Assembly (NCBI GenBank): GCA_006969625.1
Contig: CP030885.1
Coordinates: forward strand, 4,103,430 to 4,167,429
Source: Rhodospirillaceae bacterium
GTDB taxonomy: Bacteria > Pseudomonadota > Alphaproteobacteria > Kiloniellales > DSM-21159
DNA: 64,000 nucleotides
Direction of reading: 5' to 3'
Each line of letters begins with the position of its first letter. Within the stretch, counting starts at the first letter, position 1. The notes under the pieces are model-generated. The model was not told where the DNA came from and made no database searches. It saw only the letters and a program-made list of their open reading frames with translations. The translations under genes were made by a program, and so were the position numbers. Of the stretch, positions 56,244-64,000 are shown one piece after another.

Positions 56244-57812
56244 ATGACCGCAGTCGCGCCCCGCCACGGCGAGCCTTCGCCGCCGCCTAAGGAGATCGGC
56301 GGAGGCGCCTTGGCGAGCCTGCTGAACGCGATCGTCGAGGCCATGGGCACGGCTCTGATCGCCGACGCCGAGGGGCGGGTGATCTGCGTCGGCAGCGCGC
56401 TTCAACGCGTCTTCGAGGCGGCCGGGGAGACCCTGCCGGACCGCCTGCCGGCGGGAGACTGCCGGCGCGCCGCCCGCAAGCCGGAGGGCGTGCGCTGCGA
56501 CCGGCTGCTCGGCAGCGGCGCCGAGCGTCGGCACTTCCGCCTGCGCCTGCGTCCGCTCGAGCTGTTCGGCCAGACCTACGTCGGCGGCCGCTTCGAGGAG
56601 GTGACAGGCGAGCAGCGCTGGGCGGAGCGCAACCGCAGCGCGGCCGACCGCTCGGAACAGCTGCTCAGCGTGGTCTCCGACTACATCTTCTCGACCGACG
56701 CCGACGGCCTGATCGCGAGCTTCGATGCGCGCAGCCGCCATGGCGAGGCCCTGCAGCCGGAGCGGTTGCTCGGCCGCCACCTGTGGGACGCGGGCCGCTT
56801 CGTCGCCCACCCCGACCATCCGCGCGTGCGGCCCCCGCGGCGGCGTCAGCGGGCACCGCTGCGGCGCTGCCTCTGGCTGAGCGACGAAGACGCCGGCGGC
56901 GGGCGCTACCTCGAAATCAACGCGATCCCTCTCTATGACCGGCATACCGACGCCTTCCTGGGCTTCCTGGGTTCGGCCACCGACGTGACCGCCCGGGTGC
57001 TGGCCCAGACGGACGCCGAAGCCTTCCAGGCGCAGCTCTCAAGCGCATTGCACCGACTGGAGGCGAAGAACCGCGAGCTCTCCGCAGCGCTCGAGGCGGC
57101 CCAGGCGTCCGACCGCGCCAAGTCGGAGTTCTTGGCGATGATGAGCCACGAACTGCGCACGCCGCTGAACGCCATCATCGGCTTTTCCGAGCTGATCCAG
57201 ACCGAGGCCTTCGGGCCGATCGGTAACCCCAAGTACGCCGACTACATGAGCGACGTTCTGTGCAGCGCGCGGCGCCTGCTCGGCACGATCAACGACATCC
57301 TCGACTACGCCAACTTCCAGGGCGGCACCATGCCGCTCGAACTGGTGGAGACCGAGGTTGCGGCCTTGGTCGAGGAGGCGCGGCGGTTCGTCGCCGACCA
57401 GGCGGGCGACCGGTGCGTCGCCGTCGACATCCAGCTTGCCGACAGGCAGACGTGGCGTCTCGACCGGCGCAAGGTCCGCCAGGTGCTGCTGAACCTGCTT
57501 TCCAACGCACTGAAGTTCTCGCCGGAGACCTGCGACATCGCCGTCACGTGCGCGCTCGACCCCGACCTCCGGCTCCGCCTGGAGGTCAGCGACCGGGGAC
57601 CGGGTATCCCGCCGACGCTGCTGGAGCGTGTCTTCGAACCTTTCGTCCAGGCCGATGCCCGACTGGCACGCGCGCACGAGGGCACCGGCCTCGGTCTGCC
57701 GCTGTCGAAGGCGATCGTCGAGGCGCACGGCGGCGTGCTGGAACTGGAAAGCCGGTTGGGCGGAGGCACCATCGCGAGGGTGCGCCTGCCGCAGCCGTCT
57801 GCGACGGCTTGA
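56244..57812 (+). CDS. PAS-domain sensor histidine kinase (soluble)
   Basis: A 522-residue kinase without membrane segments. A PAS-like region spans about residues 25-125 and another 140-250 (DYIFSTDADGLIASFDARSR to FLGFLGSATDVTARV). The HisKA box FLAMMSHELRTPLNAIIGFS has H302. The HATPase domain shows LLNLLSNALKFSP (N box), VSDRGPGIP (G1) and GTGLGLPLSKAIVEAHGG (G2). No response regulator lies next to it. Spacing of 10 bp from the degenerate EAL gene suggests a common transcript and a functional link. The start MTAVAPRHGE is chosen because it follows the upstream stop. Confidence 0.92.
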   Translation: MTAVAPRHGEPSPPPKEIGGGALASLLNAIVEAMGTALIADAEGRVICVGSALQRVFEAAGETLPDRLPAGDCRRAARKPEGVRCDRLLGSGAERRHFRLRLRPLELFGQTYVGGRFEEVTGEQRWAERNRSAADRSEQLLSVVSDYIFSTDADGLIASFDARSRHGEALQPERLLGRHLWDAGRFVAHPDHPRVRPPRRRQRAPLRRCLWLSDEDAGGGRYLEINAIPLYDRHTDAFLGFLGSATDVTARVLAQTDAEAFQAQLSSALHRLEAKNRELSAALEAAQASDRAKSEFLAMMSHELRTPLNAIIGFSELIQTEAFGPIGNPKYADYMSDVLCSARRLLGTINDILDYANFQGGTMPLELVETEVAALVEEARRFVADQAGDRCVAVDIQLADRQTWRLDRRKVRQVLLNLLSNALKFSPETCDIAVTCALDPDLRLRLEVSDRGPGIPPTLLERVFEPFVQADARLARAHEGTGLGLPLSKAIVEAHGGVLELESRLGGGTIARVRLPQPSATA

Positions 57813-57873
57813 CCGGCGGGGCGCGGGCGGGAATCGTGCGGTGATCCCATCCGTTCGCAGAGCCCGTGCCGCC

Positions 57874-58620
57874 ATGACCGACGCGCAAGACACCGCCCGC
57901 ACGCCGAACCGAACCGAGGGCGCCGCAGCGCAACCCCGGCGCGGCAGCGGCAGCCTGATGCCGGTCTTCGCCACGCCGGTCGGCCAGTTCGCGGTGCCGG
58001 ACGCAGCGGAGCTCAATCCGGCCATCGAGGCGGCGATCCTGGAGCGCGAGGCGGCCGATCTGGCGCAAGGCGGCAGCGTCGCCCGCTCGAACGCCGGCGG
58101 CTGGCACTCGCGCGCCGACCTGCTGGACTGGGGCGTACCGGAGATCGATCGGCTCTACGACGCGGTCGAGCGTGCCGCCCTCGCGCTCGCCGCCGCCATG
58201 GCCCACGCGCCGCGTCTGGAGGCCCAGGTCGTGCGGCAGGCCTGGGCCAACGTCTCGCGGCGCGGCAACTACAACAAGATCCACGACCACCCGGACTGGC
58301 ACCTGTCCGCTGTCTACTACGTGGAAGCCGGGCAAAGCGACCCGGACGCGCCGCCGCAGTCAGGCTGGATCGAGTTCGTCGACCCGCGCGGCGCCCTGGG
58401 GGCCGGCGACCCGCCGGGCATCGATCCCGACAAGCCGGTGCGCCTGCCGACCCAAGGCGGCGCGCTGTTCGGCAACGTCTTCGCGCTACCGCCACGGGCG
58501 GGTGGACTGCTGGTCTTCCCGAGCTGGCTGCGCCACTGGGTACATCCCTACGCCGGGCCCGGCGCGCGCATCTCGCTGGCCTTCAACCTCCGCCTGGAGA
58601 GCGTCCGGCGGGTGGGGTAG
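57874..58620 (+). CDS. 2OG-Fe(II) oxygenase family protein (TIGR02466-like)
   Basis: A 248-residue protein with a putative 2-oxoglutarate oxygenase fold. The metal motif is likely H139-x-D141 in NKIHDHPDWHLSAVYYV, with the distal His in WLRHWVHPYAGP and an Arg in GARISLAFNLR. The pattern ending in LVFPSWLxHWVHPY is typical of the TIGR02466 group. Hydroxylation of an unknown substrate is the inferred activity. A shortened second copy lies 1.9 kb downstream beyond the chemoreceptor gene. It starts 61 bp after the kinase stop. Confidence 0.85.
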   Translation: MTDAQDTARTPNRTEGAAAQPRRGSGSLMPVFATPVGQFAVPDAAELNPAIEAAILEREAADLAQGGSVARSNAGGWHSRADLLDWGVPEIDRLYDAVERAALALAAAMAHAPRLEAQVVRQAWANVSRRGNYNKIHDHPDWHLSAVYYVEAGQSDPDAPPQSGWIEFVDPRGALGAGDPPGIDPDKPVRLPTQGGALFGNVFALPPRAGGLLVFPSWLRHWVHPYAGPGARISLAFNLRLESVRRVG

Positions 58621-58780
58621 CGGCCTTGGCCGAAACGGCGATTCCACGCTCGCCTCCAAGAGGCTCGCAGCGCCCAGCTATCCGATGTCGCGTTGGAGTG
58701 GCCGGGCCGCGCCCAGGCCACGGCAGGCAGACAAAACCCAATCTCGGCAAACAAAGCCGGATTGGATATAGAACGATTTT

Positions 58781-58818
58781 CTCATGTGAATTCTGTTCAA
58801 TTCGCCTCAATTCATGAG
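58781..58818. promoter_or_regulatory. Inverted repeat upstream of the chemoreceptor gene
   Basis: CTCATGTGAATT (58781-58792) and AATTCATGAG (58809-58818) form an imperfect inverted repeat with one unpaired base in an AT-rich stretch. TTCATG and GATACA 17 bp apart (about 58811-58839) are a weak promoter candidate overlapping it. The strong local drop in GC fits a promoter region. Confidence 0.35.
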
Positions 58819-58887
58819 TCTTTTACGGATCTGGATACAGTTAAGGGTGTCCGCCGCCGTTCCGGCCGCCAACGGGGAGAGTTCGCC

Positions 58888-60423
58888 ATGCGCAGGCTTC
58901 CGTACACCCTGGTGATTCCCGCGACGCTTGTCGCAGGTGTCCTGCTGTTCTCTGCCGTCATGCTGTTTACCGTTCACCGGGCCGCCCAGGACCTGCCGGC
59001 GCCAAAGGCGGCGTCCCTCATGGAGATGGTGACGATCGAGGTCGGAGTCCTGGCCACCGTGGCCGCGGTACTTGGCGTGGTGTTCGGCCGTCTGCTTGCG
59101 GGCCGTCTCCGGCATATCGCGATGGCGCTCGACAGCGTGGCGCGCGGTGTGCCAATCGCCGAGGTTCGCCGCGACCTCGGCGACAACGAGATCGGGCGCC
59201 TGTGGAAGGCGGTGTTCGCGTTCGAGAAGAGCCTGGCCGAGACGCACCGCCGGAGCGAGATGCTGGAGAACCTCAGCGCCAACATCATGCTGTGCGAGCC
59301 GGAGAACTTCCGGATCACGTACATGAACCGCTCGACCCGCACCACCCTCAAGCGGCTGGAGCACCTGCTGCCCCGCAAGGTGGACGAACTGGAAGGCGAG
59401 TCGATCGACATCTTCCACAAGAACCCGGAACACCAGCGGCGCATCCTGCGGGACCCGAAGAACCTGCCCTGGAACGCCAAGATCCAGCTCGGCGACGAAT
59501 GGCTGGAGCTGCGCATCGCCGCCATCTACGACAGGGACGGCCGCTACGCCGGCCCGATGCTGACCTGGAACATCGTCACCGAGACCGTGCGGCTGGCCGA
59601 GGAGTTCGAGGCCCATGTCCGCAGCACCGTGCGGGAGGTGCAGGCGGCCGCCGACGCCATCGGCGAAGCTTCGACGACCATGAACAGGTCAGCGGAAGCC
59701 GCCTCCACTTGCGCGCGGGAGGTCAGCAAGTCCTCCGGCTCGGCCACCGAGAACGTGCAGACGGTCGCCAGCGCCTCCGAGGAGATGTCGGCCTCGATCC
59801 TGGAGATCGCCGGGCAGACCTCGAAGGCCTCGCAGATCGTCCAGGACGCCGGGCGCGTGGCGGAACGCGCGAACGGCGACATGAAGCGCCTGGACTTGGC
59901 GGCGCAACAGATCGGCGAGGTGACCGAAGTGATCTCCGGCATCGCCGAGCAGGTCAACCTCCTGGCCCTAAACGCCACCATCGAGGCCGCCCGCGCCGGG
60001 GAGGCCGGCAAAGGCTTCGCCGTGGTCGCCGGCGAGGTCAAGAACCTGGCCAGCCAGGCCGCCGGTGCGACCGACCAGATCGCCAAGCGAATCTCCGAGA
60101 TGCAAGGAGTCAGCACGACAGCGATCGAAGCCATGGCGCAGATCACCAAGGTGGTCGACGAGATCGGCGCGATCTCCACCGCCATCGCCGGGGCCATGGA
60201 CCAGCAGAAGACCGTCACTGCCAACATCTCGGAGAACGCCGGTATGGCGGCGAACTCGGCAACCGCCGTCTCGGAGAACATCGAGAAAGTGCAAGGCGCG
60301 GCGCAAGCCGTCCTTGAGGGCTCCAGCGGCGTCAGCACCAAGAGCGAGATGCTGCGCCAGAGTTCCGCCCAGCTCGGCGAGCGAATCGACCAGTTCCTCG
60401 ACCGCATCCGCTCTGCGAGCTGA
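58888..60423 (+). CDS. Methyl-accepting chemotaxis protein with cytoplasmic PAS domain
   Basis: A 511-residue chemoreceptor. Two membrane segments (about residues 6-28 and 46-70) enclose a periplasmic loop of only some 15-20 residues, so ligands are probably sensed inside. A short HAMP-like linker ([20 protein letters not shown]) and a PAS-like domain ([20 protein letters not shown]) follow. The signalling coiled coil from about residue 250 has the conserved hairpin tip [20 protein letters not shown] and [23 protein letters not shown] precedes the ATG by 9 nt. Confidence 0.93.
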   Translation: MRRLPYTLVIPATLVAGVLLFSAVMLFTVHRAAQDLPAPKAASLMEMVTIEVGVLATVAAVLGVVFGRLLAGRLRHIAMALDSVARGVPIAEVRRDLGDNEIGRLWKAVFAFEKSLAETHRRSEMLENLSANIMLCEPENFRITYMNRSTRTTLKRLEHLLPRKVDELEGESIDIFHKNPEHQRRILRDPKNLPWNAKIQLGDEWLELRIAAIYDRDGRYAGPMLTWNIVTETVRLAEEFEAHVRSTVREVQAAADAIGEASTTMNRSAEAASTCAREVSKSSGSATENVQTVASASEEMSASILEIAGQTSKASQIVQDAGRVAERANGDMKRLDLAAQQIGEVTEVISGIAEQVNLLALNATIEAARAGEAGKGFAVVAGEVKNLASQAAGATDQIAKRISEMQGVSTTAIEAMAQITKVVDEIGAISTAIAGAMDQQKTVTANISENAGMAANSATAVSENIEKVQGAAQAVLEGSSGVSTKSEMLRQSSAQLGERIDQFLDRIRSAS

Positions 60424-60502
60424 GGCCGGCCGCACCTGGCGACCAGGGCCGCGGCGGACCCACGGCCCGCGCCTGTCGCATGGGCGGCCGATTCGGGGGC
60501 GC

Positions 60503-60778
60503 GGCGGCAGGGTCGCGCACTCAAATGCCGGCGGCGGGTACGCGCGCGCCGAGCTGGTGGATTGGGGCGTGCCGGACATCGACCGGCTCTGCGATGCGGT
60601 CGAGCGCGAGGGCGGCGCGCTGTTCGGCAACGTCTTCGCGCTGCCGCCGAAGGCCGGCGGACTGCTGGTCTTCCCGAGCTGGCTGTGCCATTGGGTGCAC
60701 CCCTACGCCGGGCCCGGCGAGCGCATCTCGCTGGCCTTCAACAACCTGCGCCTGGAGAACGTCCGGCGGGTGGAGTAG
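60503..60778 (+). pseudogene. Partial, internally deleted copy of the TIGR02466-like oxygenase
   Basis: The frame GRVAHSNAGGGYARAELVDW then GVPDIDRLCDAVER joins directly to GGALFGNVFALPPKAGGLLV and runs to the stop. It matches residues about 67-100 and 195-248 of the intact gene at 57874-58620, with around 95 residues missing between, including the iron-binding HxD. DNA identity over the 3' part is very high and continues past the stop (TAGCGGCCT). No start codon or ribosome binding site is evident. A remnant of a duplication spanning the chemoreceptor. Confidence 0.88.
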
Positions 60779-60783
60779 CGGCC

Positions 60784-62112
60784 TCAGCCGGCCGAGGCCG
60801 CGACGCCCGAGTCGTCGTCGAGCATGGCGTCGGTCAGGTCGGCGCCCTCGAAGGTCGCGCCCTCCAGCACCGCGCCGATCAGGTTGGCATCGACCAGCAA
60901 GGCGCCCGAGAGGTCGGCGTCGCTCAGATTGCTCTCGCTGAGGTTGGCCCCGCGCAGACGGGCCCGCGACAGGTCGGCCTGACGCAGGTCGCAGCCGGCC
61001 AGGTTGCATGGCCAGAAGCGGCCGGTGGGCACGCCGTCGCGACCCCGCAGCTCGATCTGCCCGAGCTGCGCCCCGACCAGGGCCGACTTCGAGAGATTGG
61101 CCTGGGAGAAGATGGCGCCGTCGAGCACGGCTTCGGTGAAGTCGCTCTCGGCCAGCATGGCCCCGGAGAAGTCGGTCATCGCCAGACGCGCGCCGCGGAA
61201 GACGGCACCGACGAGCAGGGCGCCGGACAGGCAGGCGCCGCTGAGATCGATGCCGGCAAAGTTGATGCGGCTGAGATTGCGTCCGCTCAGGTTGGCCCGC
61301 GCGCCCGACGCCCCCATGGTGTCGGCCCAGACCTCGTGATTGCGGATCAGCGTCTGCAGGTCCTCGTCGAGGGTCGAGATGTCGAGGGCGATCTTGGCGT
61401 CGTCGAGCACCGAGCGCGAGAAGTCGACGCCCTCCAGCTTGGCCCCGGTCAGGTCGCAGCCCTCGAAGCTGGCACCGTCGACCTGCGCGCCGGTCAGGTC
61501 CGAATTCGAAAGGTCGGCCTGCAACAGGTTGGCATCGCTCAGATCGACCCGCCTGAGATCGGCGCCGCGCAGGTTGCTGCCCTGAAGGTCGGCCCCAACC
61601 AGCCTGGCGCCCGACAGGTCGGCGTCGGCCAGATCGGCGTCGGTGAAGACGGCATGGGCGAGGTTGGCGTCGGCCAGATTGGCGCGCGCCAGATTAGCCC
61701 CGCCGAGTTCGACGTGCCCCATCTCAGAGCCGACGAAGCTGACGTTGCCGTTCTCGCCGGGCCCGAGCAGGGCGCCGGCGCTGAGATTGGCATCGTCAAG
61801 CCGCGCACCCGTCAGGTTCGCCTTGGTCAGCCGGATACCGCGCATGTCGGCGTTACGGAGATCGCTCTGGCGCAGGTCGGCGCCCTGCAGGTTCGCCGAG
61901 AAGAGATCGCAGCCCCGAAAGTCGCCGCCGCGCAGCCGCGCGTAGGACAAGTTGCAGCCCGTCAGCTTGGCCTGGCGGATCCGGATGTTGGGTGCGCTGA
62001 GGCTGGAGAGGTTCTGGAAGGTCAGGTCTGCCCGGCGTCCGCCGGGCGCCTTGTCCAACCAGCGCTCGTGCAATTCCAGGATGCCGACGATCTCTTGCGG
62101 GGATTTCTGCAT
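60784..62112 (-). CDS. Pentapeptide-repeat protein
   Basis: A 442-residue protein made almost wholly of A(D/N)Lxx repeats from about residue 25 (LTFQNLSSLSAPNIRIRQAK, ANLQGADLRQSDLRNADMRG) to the C-terminus, predicted to form a right-handed four-sided beta-helix. The helix is broken near residues 225-255 by a helical insert (DISTLDEDLQTLIRNHEVWA). The start is MQKSPQEIVGILELHERWLD. Members of this class include gyrase-protecting Qnr and MfpA proteins, but this size and its insert differ, so the role is open. It lies 8 bp after the next gene and shares its operon. Confidence 0.9.
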   Translation of the reverse strand: MQKSPQEIVGILELHERWLDKAPGGRRADLTFQNLSSLSAPNIRIRQAKLTGCNLSYARLRGGDFRGCDLFSANLQGADLRQSDLRNADMRGIRLTKANLTGARLDDANLSAGALLGPGENGNVSFVGSEMGHVELGGANLARANLADANLAHAVFTDADLADADLSGARLVGADLQGSNLRGADLRRVDLSDANLLQADLSNSDLTGAQVDGASFEGCDLTGAKLEGVDFSRSVLDDAKIALDISTLDEDLQTLIRNHEVWADTMGASGARANLSGRNLSRINFAGIDLSGACLSGALLVGAVFRGARLAMTDFSGAMLAESDFTEAVLDGAIFSQANLSKSALVGAQLGQIELRGRDGVPTGRFWPCNLAGCDLRQADLSRARLRGANLSESNLSDADLSGALLVDANLIGAVLEGATFEGADLTDAMLDDDSGVAASAG

Positions 62113-62120
62113 GGCGTGTC

Positions 62121-63617
62121 CTATTCCGCGGCGCCGGGGGCCGACGCATCGGCAGCGGCATTCAGGCGTTCCACGACCTTCCGGCGGGTGCCTTCCGGCA
62201 GCCGACTGGCGGCAAAGCCTTGCGCCAACGCAAGGCAGGCGGCGGAGGCGCCGCTGACGTTCTCGCTCAATTCGACGGCGTAGGTGGCGAGGCAGAGCTT
62301 GGCATCCTCCGCCCGGAACTTCTCGTCGGCCTCCAAGACCTGCTGCAAGCGCTCGAGCGGCGCCTCGCTGCGGAAGGCCAGGTCGACGAAGCCGTTGCGC
62401 AGGCCCAGGTTGCGCGCGCGCCGTCCGAAGGCGTCGGCGGCGGCGCCGCCGCCGAGCAAAGTCCCGTCCGGAGTCATCAGCAGCGCGGCGATCGCCTTCA
62501 GCAGCTTGCGCTGGACCGTCGCGTCCTCGCGCGACAGCGGCCGGTCGCCGCCCAGTTCGCGCAGAAGCCGGTCCAGCAGCACGGCACGCGACGCCGGCAG
62601 GCCGTGAGTGCCGATCAAAGTCTCCACGGTGCTGAAGAAGGCTGGTGCGTCCGGCGGCGGCCCGTCGCTACGGCAGGTGACGAGGCGGGCCAGGTGGGTC
62701 AGCGCCGCACCCAGGTCGGGCTGGCGGCCGAGCAGATCCTGGGTGGTCTGGGCGCAGCCCAGGCAGTCGGCCAGCAACCCGTCGACCAGCGCCAGGTCGG
62801 CCAACTCGGCACCTGCTGGGGTCTCGGGCAGCAGCTCGAGCACGCGCTCGAGCTTTCCGGTGACGTTGGGGATCTGCCGCAGCGCCTCGGCGACCGCCGC
62901 CTGCACCGCATAGAGCTGCTTGAAAGGGTCGGACGCGAAGCGCCGCGCCGCCTGGCGCAGCGCCGGCAGCCCGCCGTGCGCGCCGTCTTCGGCGCGCAGC
63001 CGCGGCCGCCGCCGCTCGGCACCGTGCGCGCGCGCCAGCTTCACCGCCTCGGCGACCAGCTTTTCCAGTTCGCGGGTGCGCCCGCCGACGTCCAGGCCGC
63101 GGCGTTCGGCCTGCAGCGTGGCCATGCGCTGGATCGCCGCCGAGGCCAAGGAACCCTCTGCGTCGAGCTTGCGATACAGGCGGTAGTCGCACAGCAACTC
63201 GATCGGCGTCGCCTGATGGCGGTCCAGGAAATTACGCAGCAACCGCCCGATCATCCGGCGGCTGTCGTCGGCGAAGAGATCGGGGAGCGTCGCGCACCAG
63301 GCTTCGCCGGCCGCCGGCGCCGCCAACGTGACCGGCGGCTTGCCCGGCCGGCCGGTCTGGCTGCGCTCGTAGACGACCGCGGTCAGGCGCGGCCCGCGCT
63401 TCGAGCTGCGCTCGCGCACGACCTGCACTTGTCGGACGCTCTTTTCGCCCAGCATCTCGTCGGCGCGAGCGAGCGCGGTCTCCTCCTCGTCGAAGACCTG
63501 GTCTATGACCCAGCATCCCTCCTCGCCCATCGCCAGGACTTCGTAGACGATTTCGCGGTTGGGCGGGCGTTTGGGCTTGTCCTGGCCGTCCCAGCCGCCG
63601 AGCAGACCCCTGAACAC
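62121..63617 (-). CDS. Hypothetical protein, partner of the pentapeptide-repeat gene
   Basis: A 498-residue cytoplasmic protein read from a GTG at 63617 with GGAG 8 nt upstream, starting VFRGLLGGWDGQDKPKRPPN. After an N-terminal alpha-beta part (EIVYEVLAMGEEGCWVIDQV, ADEMLGEKSVRQVQVVRERS) the protein is mostly helical. There is no membrane segment, recognised motif or catalytic signature. I do not recognise the family, though long helical proteins beside pentapeptide proteins recur in alphaproteobacteria. Translation with the downstream pentapeptide gene is probably coupled (8-bp gap). Confidence 0.75.
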   Translation of the reverse strand: MFRGLLGGWDGQDKPKRPPNREIVYEVLAMGEEGCWVIDQVFDEEETALARADEMLGEKSVRQVQVVRERSSKRGPRLTAVVYERSQTGRPGKPPVTLAAPAAGEAWCATLPDLFADDSRRMIGRLLRNFLDRHQATPIELLCDYRLYRKLDAEGSLASAAIQRMATLQAERRGLDVGGRTRELEKLVAEAVKLARAHGAERRRPRLRAEDGAHGGLPALRQAARRFASDPFKQLYAVQAAVAEALRQIPNVTGKLERVLELLPETPAGAELADLALVDGLLADCLGCAQTTQDLLGRQPDLGAALTHLARLVTCRSDGPPPDAPAFFSTVETLIGTHGLPASRAVLLDRLLRELGGDRPLSREDATVQRKLLKAIAALLMTPDGTLLGGGAAADAFGRRARNLGLRNGFVDLAFRSEAPLERLQQVLEADEKFRAEDAKLCLATYAVELSENVSGASAACLALAQGFAASRLPEGTRRKVVERLNAAADASAPGAAE

Positions 63618-63816
63618 GCGTCGCTCTCCGGGAAAAGATGGATACACCGAGCGGCAAATGTGCGGCGAATTGTCTTAATTCCGGGTAACCGGCGGACGTC
63701 GACCGCAGCCTCTGGGCAACGCTAGCCCGCCTCAACCAATGCATAGGAGAGCACGGCCGCCCTGATCGGCAGCCGCAGCGACGGCCGGCCCGCCGGCGCA
63801 GGAGTGGTTCCCTGTG

Positions 63817-64000
63817 CTAAAGAATCTCGTAGATCCGCGCGTCCATCACCGCGGACAGGGCGATCGCCTTCTTGTCGCCGCGATGGCGCAGGATCGCATA
63901 AGGCAGGTTGTCGCCCAGCGTCTTCAGTTCCGAAATCGTCCAGAGGCGCCGGGAGTCCAAGTCGGTGTCGCCAAGCATGCGGACCTGGCGGCCGATCAGT
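63817..64000 (-). CDS. Hypothetical protein, C-terminal fragment
   Basis: The minus-strand frame is open from the window end to a TAG at 63817-63819. It reads LIGRQVRMLGDTDLDSRRLW, TISELKTLGDNLPYAILRHR, GDKKAIALSAVMDARIYEIL. Codon use is GC-rich at third positions, as in the neighbours. I do not recognise it. The gap of 199 bp to the next gene holds no other frame. Confidence 0.5.
   Translation of the reverse strand, partial: LIGRQVRMLGDTDLDSRRLWTISELKTLGDNLPYAILRHRGDKKAIALSAVMDARIYEIL

Noticed and set aside
60562-62283. A 573-codon plus-strand frame antisense to the pentapeptide gene
   Set aside because: Its repeats mirror the pentapeptide repeat of the minus strand; it has no independent family and no ribosome binding site.

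Overview
The window is GC-rich (roughly two thirds G+C by eye) alphaproteobacterial chromosome. The rRNA operon order 16S, tRNA-Ile(GAT), tRNA-Ala(TGC), 23S, 5S, tRNA-fMet, the yqeY-dnaG-rpoD block facing carA, the carB-greA order and the gene families point to the Rhodospirillales or a nearby order. That placement is inference from gene content, not from a tree.

Layout. 0-3 kb: a class V aminotransferase cut by the window edge, an ankyrin protein, an AlaX-type editing protein, an AraC regulator and an SDR oxidoreductase. 3.3-8 kb: rpoD, dnaG and yqeY on the minus strand. 8.2-14.7 kb: carA, then a Fic enzyme with a small probable antitoxin on the opposite strand, then carB and greA; the Fic module separates the two carbamoyl-phosphate synthase subunits. 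14.8-19.3 kb: Lrp and LysR regulators, an ELM1-like protein, an XRE regulator and trxB. 19.4-20.8 kb: an IS3-family element abutting the first 26 codons of an IS630-type transposase. 20.9-26.9 kb: a complete rRNA operon on the minus strand with its promoter, two boxA-like sites, two short tandem repeats in spacers and a strong terminator.

27-47 kb: an M23 peptidase, an MBL/rhodanese protein, an epimerase, an MFS transporter, a TPR-2OG oxygenase, clpB with a candidate heat-shock promoter, two tandem DUF547 proteins with twin-arginine-like signals, NnrU, DUF3253, a severed acyl-CoA-ligase N-terminal domain, pstCAB without pstS or phoU, a methyltransferase and gloB. 47-55 kb: a cupin, an EamA transporter, a lipoprotein lysophospholipase-like hydrolase, an ABC ATPase, two small cysteine-rich proteins, lpdA, a lipoprotein of less GC-rich composition and a class II aldolase. 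55-64 kb: a signalling cluster (degenerate EAL protein, PAS histidine kinase, TIGR02466-like 2OG oxygenase, chemoreceptor, and a deleted second copy of the oxygenase), then a pentapeptide-repeat protein with an unrecognised 498-residue partner.

Most genes are housekeeping. The parts worth a second look are the Fic module with its non-canonical antitoxin motif, a 38-bp perfect palindrome between two divergent genes, a palindromic repeat family of which one copy is read as codons of a lipoprotein gene, the degenerate EAL/kinase operon, and the oxygenase duplication around the chemoreceptor. I saw no CRISPR array, prophage or biosynthetic cluster.
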